Positions 22,346-29,077 of a stretch of 29,164 bases of DNA are shown one piece after another. Position 1 is the first letter of the stretch; each line of letters opens with the position of its first letter. The DNA lies in IMG/VR virus record IMGVR_UViG_3300032294_002075, positions 1 through 29,164 of that record; one strand, 5' to 3'. Made by a program: the position numbers and the translations under genes. The notes below the pieces were generated by a model. The model worked only from the letters and a program-made list of their open reading frames with translations. It did no database searches and was not told the origin of the DNA. Source of the stretch: a virus.

Positions 22346-23516
22346 AACGCTTCTTCAGCTGATCCAACGTTAATTCTGATCCGTCATCACGCACCAGTTT
22401 GGCCATGGCATCACCAGGGCCATACTTTTCGGACAGCAGCTGGAAGTAACCCAGTTTGCTAGCACCCAGTACCTCTTCTTGCACGCTCTTAGGCTGTTGA
22501 GCTAACCACTCGCCGTAGCTCAAGTCAATTGGCACCTGACCATTGGTACTCGAACGTGTGGCTCGATCTGATGGCGGCAAGATCTCAGCGCGGACCACGG
22601 GCACCACAACACTGCGGCAGTTGAAATGCTGCGGTGGCCGCGGACCCTTGCCATAAGGAAACTCACGGCCGTCTAAAGCCCGGCAGATCGAGCTGGTGCG
22701 GCTATCGAGTGTGGCCACGTACCTGTAGGTGGTCGTTATGTCTTGATTGGCCTGATACACCTGCATCGAGGAGGTGTTAGCAACCTGGTTGATGCTGGTG
22801 CGCACCAAGGCCACGATTTGGTTATTGGCGACAGCAGTGGCCTGACCGCCGGCGGCCACCACCTGCTTCACCGTGCGGGCACTCTCCCCAAACTCCAGCT
22901 TGCCGACCAGCTGTCGTGCAATCTCCGGTGTCGGTGTGCCCTCTTGTAAGCCAGTGCGGACGACCTGCGCAAAGCGTTCAGCCTGCGTTTCGGCCAGACC
23001 GCGAAATGCTTTCAACACCACCTGGCCATTGGGCAGCGTGATGCGGGTGCCGCGTGCTGCTGTTAACCCATAGGTCTGCGGTACACCCTGCACTGCAGCA
23101 AAGAGATCATCGCTCAGTGTGGCCACATTGAGCTGCGTCGGATCAACGACGACCACCGACTGGCCAAAGTTGGGGCTGACCTTCACGGGTACAACCGTGG
23201 GCCTTAGCGCTACCGGTAACACCCTCTCAAGCTCACGACGGACAAAATCTGTTTGCAGTTCCGCCAGACCCTGCAATTCAGTGGCCGTCAACGCAACAGC
23301 TTGATCGGCCCAGTTGGCTAACGCTAAGCGCAGCTGCGACAGAATCTGCCGCAATGCTGATGCCTTCGCCGGTGCTTCTGCATCGTCAATAGCGCGCAGC
23401 TGGTTCGCAGCGGCCACCATGATCCGGTTATAGAGGTTGATCAGCTGACGCGAGAGGCTATTGCTATAGCGGTTCAGGTCAACCACGTTCCGATACAAGC
23501 GGGACGGAACACTCAT
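22332..23516 (-). CDS. Minor head protein, Mu F / SPP1 gp7-like
   Basis: The 394-aa protein has a helical N-terminal half (residues 1-105). The conserved Phage_Mu_F domain lies at about 225-310: RTSINQVANTSSMQVYQAN, YRYVATLDSRTSSICRALDG with C278, and PRPPQHFNCRSVVVPV with H297 and C300. These are the usual 'lD.rts..C..ldG......p.p..HpnCrc....v' residues. Such proteins bind the portal and are packaged in a few copies inside the head, sometimes aiding DNA ejection. It follows the portal region directly and couples by ATGA to the upstream 106-aa gene. The C-terminal end (DGSELTLDQLKKRYGTP) is short and polar. Confidence 0.9.
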   Translation of the reverse strand: MSVPSRLYRNVVDLNRYSNSLSRQLINLYNRIMVAAANQLRAIDDAEAPAKASALRQILSQLRLALANWADQAVALTATELQGLAELQTDFVRRELERVLPVALRPTVVPVKVSPNFGQSVVVVDPTQLNVATLSDDLFAAVQGVPQTYGLTAARGTRITLPNGQVVLKAFRGLAETQAERFAQVVRTGLQEGTPTPEIARQLVGKLEFGESARTVKQVVAAGGQATAVANNQIVALVRTSINQVANTSSMQVYQANQDITTTYRYVATLDSRTSSICRALDGREFPYGKGPRPPQHFNCRSVVVPVVRAEILPPSDRATRSSTNGQVPIDLSYGEWLAQQPKSVQEEVLGASKLGYFQLLSEKYGPGDAMAKLVRDDGSELTLDQLKKRYGTP

Positions 23517-23833
23517 GTCTCAATACCCAATTCCTTTGGCTGGTAAGACGAACTAATGCTGACGTTGGCGCCAGCACGCAAGGACGAGATGATCAACGTC
23601 GTGAAGTCGTCGTAACTGTGCTCACCCTGTTCGTAGAGCACTGTTTCGCCGATTTCATCAGCGCGGCCGTTTTTGTACCAGCTCACACGCACGATCGCCA
23701 GGATTTCATCCGGCAGGTCGCAGACGTGGTAATCCAGCTCCTGCCGGCGCGGTGGCTTCGGCTCCAGCATGATCATCCAATCAATTAGGTGGCTGGTTGT
23801 CCAATCGAGCAGGTTGTAAATCAAGCCCCGCAT
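23513..23833 (-). CDS. Hypothetical protein between portal and MuF-like genes
   Basis: The predicted 106-aa protein starts at 23833 inside the last 53 bases of the portal gene. I kept this start because AGGAG stands nine bases upstream. Internal ATGs at 23776 and 23770, just after the portal stop, are alternatives that would give a core beginning MIMLEPKPPRRQELDYHVC. The core (LPDEILAIVRVSWYKNGRADEIGETVLYEQGEH...FTTLIISSLRAGANVSI) looks like an alpha/beta fold with no known motif. It couples to the MuF-like gene by ATGA, suggesting a role in head assembly. Family not recognised. Confidence 0.7.
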   Translation of the reverse strand: MRGLIYNLLDWTTSHLIDWMIMLEPKPPRRQELDYHVCDLPDEILAIVRVSWYKNGRADEIGETVLYEQGEHSYDDFTTLIISSLRAGANVSISSSYQPKELGIET

Positions 23834-25178
23834 TGGCCGTTGCTCCTATTTCTTCCTCCACGTTAAAGTCATCTCCCAGCACTTCACCATCGGCTAACTG
23901 CTGCAGCAGCGTTTCCTGCGTGATTGTGCCAGCGGTATAGAGCGACAGTAGCGCTGTGATCTGCTGGGGCTCTAGCTGTGCACCAAGGAAATCACGGTTG
24001 ACCAAACTGCTACCTGCTGCTTGGTTTTGACCTAGGAATTGGGCGTGGTACTGCAAGGAGTTATCAATCATGTCTTGCACGTTCTGAGCGATCACCATCA
24101 TGGTGCTATCGCCTTGGCTGCGATCAATCATCTTGGCGCTAGCCGTTTCACCGACAAGCTTTTGACCCAGCACAGCGGATAGACCCAGTTCGTTGATCTG
24201 ACGCTCTAGCTGATCAAGGCGCTGGAATTGCGAATCAAAGGCATCGCTAGGTGGTGCGATGTACTCGGCGCGGCCGTCGGCAGGAAAGGCGATCGCTTCA
24301 CCAGGACCAGCGGAGACTTCCTCAGCAGCAGAGGGGAAGCCAAAGAATGCGAGCATGGGCACCGCTGAGATATGGAGCTGGTTGTCTAGGTCCGATTGGA
24401 TCTGATACGCCTTTAGGTTGAGCTCGGCGATATCTTCGAGCGGCGGTCGCGATTCGAGGTAATTGATGCGGCCGCAATAGGCCACAGAGAATGGGATTTC
24501 ATCGAGGCTGGTCGTTCCTTCGTCGACCACCTGGTATTCACCGTTATCGGCTTGCTGATGGATCTGGTAAGCGCCAGGCGTTAAGACACGCACCTGCTGC
24601 ACGATTCTTTCGCCGTACTCAGCCTCTGGCATGGTGACCGTCTCCTGTAGACGCAACATGCTCAGGCGCTGCTCACCGTTGCTTTGCTCTGTGCGCCAGC
24701 CAAGGATCTGCCTAGGGGTATAAGTCACCCAGTAAGGCCGGCCACCATCAGACGGTGCATCGACCAGTGTGCCGATATGGCCGTATCGGATCAGCTTGCG
24801 GGTGGTTTCATAGGTCCAGACGTTGAGGTCATTGCCTTGTAGGTCAACATCAAAGAGCTGCTCGCGAATCGTGTCACTGGTGTCGACCAGCCTTACAGGC
24901 TTTCGCGTCAGCATGCCAGCCAGCATGCGCTCCAAGCGCTGGTAATACGGCGGGCAAACGCTACGCGCTAAACGGTTGTCGTAACTTTCGTCGAGCTCAC
25001 GTGGCTCTTGCGGTAGATATCGCCGATGCCGTCTACGCATGCCATAAGTGCCATGCAGCAGGTCTTCAATCAAAATCCAATGCGGTTCTTGAGCGAACCA
25101 GGCTGTATTGGGGTCGCTGACTTTTACTACCGCACGTTGCGCTAGCGGTCGGTCGTATTGCCTAAAACCTGAATACAC
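23781..25178 (-). CDS. Portal protein (DUF4055 family)
   Basis: The 465-aa protein starts at GTG (MYSGFRQYDRPLAQR), with GGTGG four bases upstream and no nearer ATG. The N-terminal SVCPPYYQRLERMLAGMLTRKPVRL, then RKLIRYGHIGTLVDAPSDGGRPYWVTYTPRQILGWR and IPFSVAYCGRINYLESRPPLEDIAELNLKAYQIQSDLDNQLHISAVPML, is the pattern of DUF4055 portals, a branch frequent in phages of cyanobacteria and proteobacteria. The LGLSAVLGQKLVGETASAKMIDRSQGDSTMMVIAQNVQDMI helix corresponds to the portal stem/wing. Twelve copies should form the DNA entry ring. The C-terminus is Asn/Gln-rich (ARLDNQPPN). A terminator lies 58 bases before its start. Confidence 0.9.
   Translation of the reverse strand: MYSGFRQYDRPLAQRAVVKVSDPNTAWFAQEPHWILIEDLLHGTYGMRRRHRRYLPQEPRELDESYDNRLARSVCPPYYQRLERMLAGMLTRKPVRLVDTSDTIREQLFDVDLQGNDLNVWTYETTRKLIRYGHIGTLVDAPSDGGRPYWVTYTPRQILGWRTEQSNGEQRLSMLRLQETVTMPEAEYGERIVQQVRVLTPGAYQIHQQADNGEYQVVDEGTTSLDEIPFSVAYCGRINYLESRPPLEDIAELNLKAYQIQSDLDNQLHISAVPMLAFFGFPSAAEEVSAGPGEAIAFPADGRAEYIAPPSDAFDSQFQRLDQLERQINELGLSAVLGQKLVGETASAKMIDRSQGDSTMMVIAQNVQDMIDNSLQYHAQFLGQNQAAGSSLVNRDFLGAQLEPQQITALLSLYTAGTITQETLLQQLADGEVLGDDFNVEEEIGATANAGLDLQPARLDNQPPN
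24289..24296. other. Single HIP1 octamer (GCGATCGC)
   Basis: This palindrome is hugely over-represented in many cyanobacterial chromosomes. It is the only copy I noticed in the window, lying inside the portal gene. Scarcity is compatible with a cyanophage escaping host-type accumulation but says little alone. Confidence 0.6.
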
Positions 25179-25236
25179 AGCGCCACCGATGCGATGTGAT
25201 CAGTTTAGGCAATGAGCCCCAAGGGCTATAGGCAAT

Positions 25237-25264
25237 AAAAAAGCCCTGGCCCCACCTCCAGAGC
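25237..25264 (-). terminator. Rho-independent terminator between terminase and portal
   Basis: On the minus strand GCTCTGG, loop AGGTGGGG, CCAGGGC is followed by six T. The stem is seven pairs with one wobble. It ends the terminase transcript and leaves the portal gene, 58 bases later, dependent on read-through or its own promoter. I see no convincing promoter in that short gap. Confidence 0.8.
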
Positions 25265-25283
25265 TTGATGTGGTTCGACAAAA

Positions 25284-25415
25284 TCAATATATGCGTATTC
25301 CAGTGCTTCTGCCAGCGCCTGAATGTAAAGGATTAAATTCACGCCAGATCAGGTAGCCAAGCGCATCATTCATGTGGTCGTAACCAGCTTCTTTGCACGA
25401 TTGGCGCCACCCATG
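25284..25415 (-). pseudogene. Remnant of a second terminase large subunit C-terminus
   Basis: Between the terL stop (25517) and the terminator, the minus strand encodes, without a start, HGWRQSCKEAGYDHMNDALG then YLIWREFNPLHSGAGR and STGIRIY, ending at TGA 25286-25284. The motif G-Y-D-H-M-N-D-A-L-G-Y is the last catalytic segment of large terminase subunits (the third nuclease Asp in 'DHxxDALxY'). The order of residues parallels the end of the resident TerL (GGWDHGWDALSYGVIGVFDP...GVRVY), down to the final R-x-Y. It is too short to be a gene. It is probably the stump left when the terL gene was replaced by recombination, or a diverged duplicate of the gene's end. The 100 bases between it and the terL stop carry no recognisable motif. 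Confidence 0.75.
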
Positions 25416-25516
25416 CAGGGGTAGAGGTCGTGACAAAGACAAATGGGGTGTCCGAAGAGGCCGCCGGGTTCAACTAACCGCACCAAGCTTAGTAGATGCG
25501 AGTCATCTGTCACAAG

Positions 25517-26845
25517 TCAATAGACACGCACGCCACGCACTGCCTTGCCAGCTGTGCTCTTCCAAGGATGAACTGGATCGAATACACCGATCACGCCATA
25601 GGACAAAGCATCCCAACCATGATCCCAGCCGCCGTCCTTATCCGGCATGTTCGTGCCTTCCTTAAAGGTCAGGTTGCGCAAACTCTTAATCGTCTGTTTG
25701 CAGTTGGGGTGGATAAACAATCGACGGTTGCCGTTGGCATCGCAGACCATCGCATTGATGGCATTGCGCTTGTCGTCTTGCATATAGGGACGCTTGTTCT
25801 CTGACACCCAGAGACCACGGCTGCGGAGGATGCCGTGGTCGGTCTTACCACCTGCTGAGGTCTTCCTGGCATGACCTGTAGGGTCGGGGTAGACGCGGAT
25901 CATGCGGTCGGGGTAGCGGCGCAGCAGTTCGGAGGCAGCCTCCTCAGTGTGGGTCTCGCGGATGTGGATCTCGTCGAAGCAATGCAGCTGATCGCCCACC
26001 TTCTGGCCGATGATCCAGTGCATGGGTGAGACGTTGAAGTCCGCGCAGACAATCAGCTCACCGCCCAGATCGGTTAGGTCGTCGCGGATGTTGTCGTCAC
26101 TGAAATCAGGCACTACGCGACCGACGAGGTTGACGAAGGATGCTTCGTATTCCTGAGAGAAGGTGCGCGGGTCAAGGGTGCGGCGTGCTGCTTCGATTTC
26201 ATCGGCGCTGACCTGACCGCCTTGTAGGGTGTTGAAGGTGAAGGTGGAGGCGTCGGGATCGTCGTCGGCAGCGTCCCAGGCTTCCGCGAACCAGTTCAGG
26301 CCTGCTGGAGTGGTGGTGAACCACGCTGGGCCTTGCTGATCGGAGAGGGCAGGGCGGAGCACCATGGTCCAGGCGTCTTCGCGGACGTAGGCGGCTTCAT
26401 CGACGACGCAGCCGGAAAGGCTCACACCACGGAGGCGATCTGGATCCTCAGCACCTTTGAGGAAGATCGTGCTGCCGTTGGCTAGGTGAACCGATAGCTC
26501 GGTCTCGTTTTTATGGGAAAAGATCTCTGGAGGCACCATCTGCTTGAGCTGCACCCAAGCGATCTGCTTGGCCATGCGATAAGTGGGTGCCACGTAGTAG
26601 AAGAGGCCGCCTGGACGGTCGAGGCCCCAGGTGATCAGGCGCGTGAGGGAGAGGTAGGTCTTACCGAAGCGACGACCGGAGCAGAGATAGGTGAAGCGTG
26701 TGGAGGCGTCGTAGACCTGGCGTTGTGCGTCGGTTAGGGAGTTGTAGAGGTTGAGCTTGAGGGCATCCAGTTCAGCTGACTGATCTTCGGGGACGAGGAA
26801 GCTGAGCAGGCTGGAGTTAGTGGTGATGCCAGTGAGAAGGCTCAC
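25517..26845 (-). CDS. terL: Terminase large subunit
   Basis: The 442-aa packaging motor and nuclease has a Walker A-type P-loop at residues 56-63 (SGRRFGKT), Walker B at 146-150 (CVVDE), and coupling motif TTTP at 177-180. The RNase H-like nuclease domain has likely metal-binding Asp residues at 269 (CADFNVSP), 321 (VYPDPTG) and 412 (WDALSY). The adenine-binding Q-motif is probably LTDAQRQVYD near residue 38. It is complete, with the usual length for this branch. The ATG couples by ATGA to terS. From about 25880 rightward the plus strand is markedly G-rich, unlike the portal region, pointing to a different ancestry for this part of the arm. Confidence 0.95.
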   Translation of the reverse strand: MSLLTGITTNSSLLSFLVPEDQSAELDALKLNLYNSLTDAQRQVYDASTRFTYLCSGRRFGKTYLSLTRLITWGLDRPGGLFYYVAPTYRMAKQIAWVQLKQMVPPEIFSHKNETELSVHLANGSTIFLKGAEDPDRLRGVSLSGCVVDEAAYVREDAWTMVLRPALSDQQGPAWFTTTPAGLNWFAEAWDAADDDPDASTFTFNTLQGGQVSADEIEAARRTLDPRTFSQEYEASFVNLVGRVVPDFSDDNIRDDLTDLGGELIVCADFNVSPMHWIIGQKVGDQLHCFDEIHIRETHTEEAASELLRRYPDRMIRVYPDPTGHARKTSAGGKTDHGILRSRGLWVSENKRPYMQDDKRNAINAMVCDANGNRRLFIHPNCKQTIKSLRNLTFKEGTNMPDKDGGWDHGWDALSYGVIGVFDPVHPWKSTAGKAVRGVRVY

Positions 26846-27165
26846 GACATCTCAAAGCGGAGCAACTTGGCCTGGTCTTCGAGGGCCTTGAGGGCAACAC
26901 CGAGCTGATTGGATTCAGAGGCGCGGCGTTCGTAGTCGTAAAGGCGAGCGACGGCGGCGGCAAGCCATTGGGGGCGTTCGAGTTCGGCATCCAGTTGCAT
27001 TAACTGGCGTGCGCGTTGGATATAGGTTTCGGCTGTACGTTCGGCCACTCCCCATTCATCCGCCGCGTATCGCAAGATTTGAGTGCGGCTGTAAGCGCGA
27101 AGAAGCAGGTCGTAAACGGCGTTGACCCGTTCGTCAATCTGTACGTTAGTTGCCTTCTTTGCCAT
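26842..27165 (-). CDS. terS: Terminase small subunit
   Basis: The protein has 107 residues starting MAKKATNVQIDERVNAVYDLL. Residues about 24-53 (AYSRTQILRYAADEWGVAERTAETYIQRARQL) form a helix-turn-helix of the 'sr..il.ya...wgvs.rt...yi..Ar' type seen in TerS and phage packaging proteins. The C-terminal half is helical (LAAAVARLYDYERRASE...VALKALEDQAKLLRFE), as needed for oligomer rings. It recognises the packaging site and regulates the motor. Direct ATGA coupling to terL supports the call. The gap before it (27166-27240) is a purine-rich tract on the plus strand and could belong to the packaging signal. Confidence 0.85.
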   Translation of the reverse strand: MAKKATNVQIDERVNAVYDLLLRAYSRTQILRYAADEWGVAERTAETYIQRARQLMQLDAELERPQWLAAAVARLYDYERRASESNQLGVALKALEDQAKLLRFEMS

Positions 27166-27240
27166 GGCCGGAGTTTAACCGGAAGTGAAGAGGAGGTGAG
27201 TGTGTCGAAGGAGTTTAGAGGGTGGAGGAGGGGGTTTTAA

Positions 27241-27822
27241 TTAGGTTAGTGAGAGGGGGATGATCGTGATGAGAGCGCCTGGGTGTTCACCTGGTGTGGT
27301 GTAGCGCTTGGTATGCGAAGAGATTGCAATCCGCGCGTCATCTTGAAGCAGGCCGCTATCGACGAGGGCATCTTCAGTAGAGCGGAGGCATTTGGAGCCA
27401 TCCGGCTTGACGCTGTGAAAGGTGGGGGCTGAGGGTTTGAGGATGCCCTTTGTGTTGTAGTGGGATTTGGGTCTAGGGAAGATAAAGACGATGGACAGGG
27501 AGACCGGACCAGAGATAGTGGGATGGTTAGTGGCTACTGCGGCTTGTTGAACGAGGTAGCGCCAGGGTTTGAGGTTTTTGCAGGATTCGAGCATTACGCC
27601 ATTGCCTACATGTCTCTTGCTTCCTTGTGGCTGGGGTGCCATGCCAGCGACGGTAAAGGTGATGGCTTCAGGCTGCGGCGACGGTGGTGATGACGGTTGC
27701 GACGATAGCTTCGAGTTGACAGCGTGGGATACCGGAGACGGTGCGAGCTGCGTTGTCGATGGCACGTTGATAGGTGCTGAGGTCAACGGGAGGTGGCGCG
27801 ATAGCACCGAGGGCGCGCTCAC
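27241..27822 (-). CDS. RusA-family Holliday junction resolvase (start uncertain)
   Basis: From residue about 54 on, the frame reads ITFTVAGMAPQPQGSKRH, a YLVQQ helix, VSLSIVFIFPRPKSHYN, VKPDGSKCLRSTEDALVDSGL and LQDDARIAIS. These are the landmarks of RusA: glycine-proline loop, 'f..prp.sh', 'KPD..kl.R...DAL...g...DD..i'. RusA dimers cut branched DNA to clear recombination or replication junctions before packaging. The first 53 residues are Pro/Ser-rich read-out of the preceding gene, so the true start is unclear. The ATG at 27642 would lose the first strand, and a GTG at 27765 overlaps the previous gene. The acidic residue that follows KPD in E. coli RusA (D72) is Ser143 here. Confidence 0.8.
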   Translation of the reverse strand: MSAPSVLSRHLPLTSAPINVPSTTQLAPSPVSHAVNSKLSSQPSSPPSPQPEAITFTVAGMAPQPQGSKRHVGNGVMLESCKNLKPWRYLVQQAAVATNHPTISGPVSLSIVFIFPRPKSHYNTKGILKPSAPTFHSVKPDGSKCLRSTEDALVDSGLLQDDARIAISSHTKRYTTPGEHPGALITIIPLSLT

Positions 27823-27925
27823 GGATTAGCTGTCCGCGTGAGGTATGAAGAGCAGCGGCTTGGTGATCAAGGGTTTGACGTTCTTGATGGGTTAGCCAGA
27901 TTTTGATCTGCTCGCGCTTTTGCAT
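27668..27925 (-). CDS. Ribbon-helix-helix-like small protein
   Basis: The 85-aa protein starts MQKREQIKIWLTHQERQTLDHQAAALHTSRGQLIRERALG. A short strand (QIKIWLT), a helix, an HTSR turn and a second helix (LIRERALG) give the ribbon-helix-helix pattern found in small repressors and in MobC/relaxosome-type proteins. The second half (DLSTYQRAIDNAARTVSGIPRCQLEAIVATVITTVAAA) is helical and unassigned. It may regulate the early operon. The palindrome at the upstream promoter is a candidate site, but the link is speculative. It overlaps the RusA frame and the previous gene. Confidence 0.6.
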   Translation of the reverse strand: MQKREQIKIWLTHQERQTLDHQAAALHTSRGQLIRERALGAIAPPPVDLSTYQRAIDNAARTVSGIPRCQLEAIVATVITTVAAA

Positions 27926-28109
27926 GCGTTTTAGTGATTATTGCCCGGATGATCAGTGTGGCGACTGGTAGGCGTGATTGTTGACGTTGGAGGTACCAGC
28001 GTTCGGCGATGAGGGCTTCTGCGGGATTGTCGGAGAAGGTGCCGAAGGGGGTTAGGTAGGAGCCGGTGACGGAGATGAGCCAGCAGGGTTGATGGTCGTG
28101 TGGGCTCAT
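27867..28109 (-). CDS. Small hypothetical protein
   Basis: The 80-aa protein starts MSPHDHQPCWLISVTGSYLTPFGTFSDNPAEALIAERWYLQRQQS and couples by ATGA to the 118-aa gene. The first 60 residues look like a real small alpha/beta protein, with a strand, GTFSDNPAEALIAERW helix and PVATLIIRAII strand. The last 20 residues overlap the start of the RHH-like gene. The family is not recognised. Similar small unknowns fill early phage operons. Confidence 0.6.
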   Translation of the reverse strand: MSPHDHQPCWLISVTGSYLTPFGTFSDNPAEALIAERWYLQRQQSRLPVATLIIRAIITKTHAKARADQNLANPSRTSNP

Positions 28110-28462
28110 GATCCACGCACTTCCCAGAAGTGCTTCAGGGTTACCGAGGCCTCGCCCAAGGCGAGTGATAATCGTTCGGATGCCTTGAGCTGTTCGCGTT
28201 GTTCGAGGATGTGATCGGGGTAGGTGACGGATTTACGGGTGCGGCGGGTGATTTTGTAGTCGTTCCAGGTGAGTTGATCTTCTGCTTCACCCGTTTCCAC
28301 CATTTGATCCAGTAGGTCAAGGAGTTGTTGGCGTCGGTTTTGGATGGCCTTCTCACTAGCTGCTAGGGAGGTGAGTTCCTCCAGGGTGGCGTCAAGAGAA
28401 GGCGGTGTAGACGAGTGCAGCGATGAGGATGCAGGTCCAGAGGAAGGTGATGAGATCGCCAT
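28106..28462 (-). CDS. Hypothetical phage protein
   Basis: The predicted 118-aa protein has its only usable ATG at 28462, inside the one-TM gene. Its first 23 residues (SSPSSGPASSSLHSSTPPS) are read-out of that gene and may be nonnative. The rest looks genuine: a helical LEELTSLAASEKAIQNRRQQLLDLLDQMVETGEAED, then LTWNDYKITRRTRKSVTYPDHILEQREQLKASERL and VTLKHFWEVRGS. The YxxxRxxRKSxxYPxxI...W.VR pattern resembles a short, uncharacterised phage family encoded near replication genes. No catalytic motif is seen. Confidence 0.65.
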   Translation of the reverse strand: MAISSPSSGPASSSLHSSTPPSLDATLEELTSLAASEKAIQNRRQQLLDLLDQMVETGEAEDQLTWNDYKITRRTRKSVTYPDHILEQREQLKASERLSLALGEASVTLKHFWEVRGS

Positions 28463-28595
28463 GACGAGCGAGGAAGGATTGGGGTTTGGAGGTTTTGCGG
28501 TGAGGGCGTGATGGCACTGATGGGTGTGTTGTGGTGCGGGAGTAGACGCGGCGATTGGTGCGGGTGATGAAGGGAGGTAGGGATGGTGAGGTCAT
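28392..28595 (-). CDS. Small C-terminally anchored membrane protein
   Basis: The 67-aa protein has a long basic, Ser/Pro/Thr-rich N-terminal part (TRTNRRVYSRTTTHPSVPSRPHRK) and a single hydrophobic helix at residues about 47-66 (DLITFLWTCILIAALVYTAFS). The positive-inside rule puts the N-terminal part in the cytoplasm. GGAG lies six bases before the ATG and the start overlaps the previous stop as ATGA. A role at the host membrane early in infection is possible; the family is unknown. Confidence 0.65.
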   Translation of the reverse strand: MTSPSLPPFITRTNRRVYSRTTTHPSVPSRPHRKTSKPQSFLARHGDLITFLWTCILIAALVYTAFS

Positions 28596-28765
28596 TGAGG
28601 TCTCCAGCCGTTGCGGTAGGCGAGGGTGATGAGGGTTTGACGGTTGTGGGAGAAGAAGGGGATGCCGTGGTCGTCGAGGAACTCGGTGGCGTCTTCTTCG
28701 TGGATGTCGTTGGTGACGGCCTGCTCCAGCAGCAGAGTTAGCTGCCGCTCGCTAGCGCTAGTCAT
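28592..28765 (-). CDS. Small hypothetical protein, 57 aa
   Basis: This frame runs from ATG 28765-28763 to TGA 28594-28592 and is joined by ATGA overlaps on both sides, strong evidence that it is real despite its size. The protein begins MTSASERQLTLLLEQAV, has an acidic middle (NDIHEEDATEFLDDHG) and ends IPFFSHNRQTLITLAYRNGWRPQ. It is helical at the start and has no membrane segment. I know no family for it. Confidence 0.75.
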   Translation of the reverse strand: MTSASERQLTLLLEQAVTNDIHEEDATEFLDDHGIPFFSHNRQTLITLAYRNGWRPQ

Positions 28766-29013
28766 TGACGCTGCGCAAAGGAGTTACGGGAGGCTGCGGA
28801 GCGGCATTCGTCTGCCCAGCTGCTGTCATCAGCGCGGATAGCTGGCGGGACGTATTGGACGGTGTAGGGGATGCCTGCCGCGAGGAAGGTGGCATGCATG
28901 TCGTCGAGATCGTGCTCGTGACACCAGTCGGAGAGGATGGCGCTGTTGAAGAGGTAGCGCTCAGCCCAGCCGGATGGTGCGGCATCTGGGAGAACCGTGT
29001 GGAGCTGGTTCAT
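28762..29013 (-). CDS. First gene of the leftward operon, hypothetical
   Basis: The 83-aa protein starts MNQLHTVLPDAAPSGWAERYLFNSAILSDWCHEHDLDDMHATFLAAGIPYTVQYVPPAIRADD. The Trp-, His- and Asp-rich composition and the helix-strand pattern look natural. It ends in a polar tail and couples to the 57-aa gene by ATGA. It follows the promoter at 29049-29077 by about 36 bases. There is no strong Shine-Dalgarno before the ATG. Function unknown; as first gene of the operon it may be a host take-over or regulatory factor, which is only a guess. Confidence 0.65.
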   Translation of the reverse strand: MNQLHTVLPDAAPSGWAERYLFNSAILSDWCHEHDLDDMHATFLAAGIPYTVQYVPPAIRADDSSWADECRSAASRNSFAQRQ

Positions 29014-29048
29014 GGGTGGTATGCGGTGGGGTCGCCCCCGTGATCAAG

Positions 29049-29077
29049 ACAATAGGCTAGCCAACGCTAGGCGTCAA
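29049..29077 (-). promoter_or_regulatory. Sigma70-type promoter with palindromic spacer
   Basis: On the minus strand TTGACG (29077-29072), an exact 17-base spacer, then TATTGT (29054-29049). The spacer contains the inverted repeat CTAGC-CAAC-GCTAG (plus-strand 29057-29070), a likely operator. The first gene starts 36 bases downstream. This is the best promoter match I found in the window and suits the whole leftward operon. Confidence 0.75.
29057..29070. promoter_or_regulatory. Candidate operator palindrome
   Basis: Inverted repeat CTAGC-N4-GCTAG inside the promoter spacer. A related perfect palindrome, CTAGCGCTAG, lies at 28752-28761 at the start of the second gene, and a half site (CTAGCGA) at 29084-29090. 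A repressor bound here would block RNA polymerase. No repressor gene is identified in the window except possibly the RHH-like protein. Confidence 0.45.

Noticed and set aside
25214-25226. AGCCC-CAA-GGGCT hairpin before the portal gene as a second terminator
   Set aside because: Only five pairs and no following T run; probably incidental beside the real terminator.
25393-25804. Plus-strand frames over the terminase scar and terL end
   Set aside because: Arg/His-rich antisense read-outs; the minus-strand terminase-like sequence explains the region better.
27188-27240. Short plus-strand frame behind the perfect AGGAGGTGA ribosome-site match
   Set aside because: It encodes only about a dozen residues and lies antisense in an intergenic purine tract, so the match is most likely a by-product of composition.
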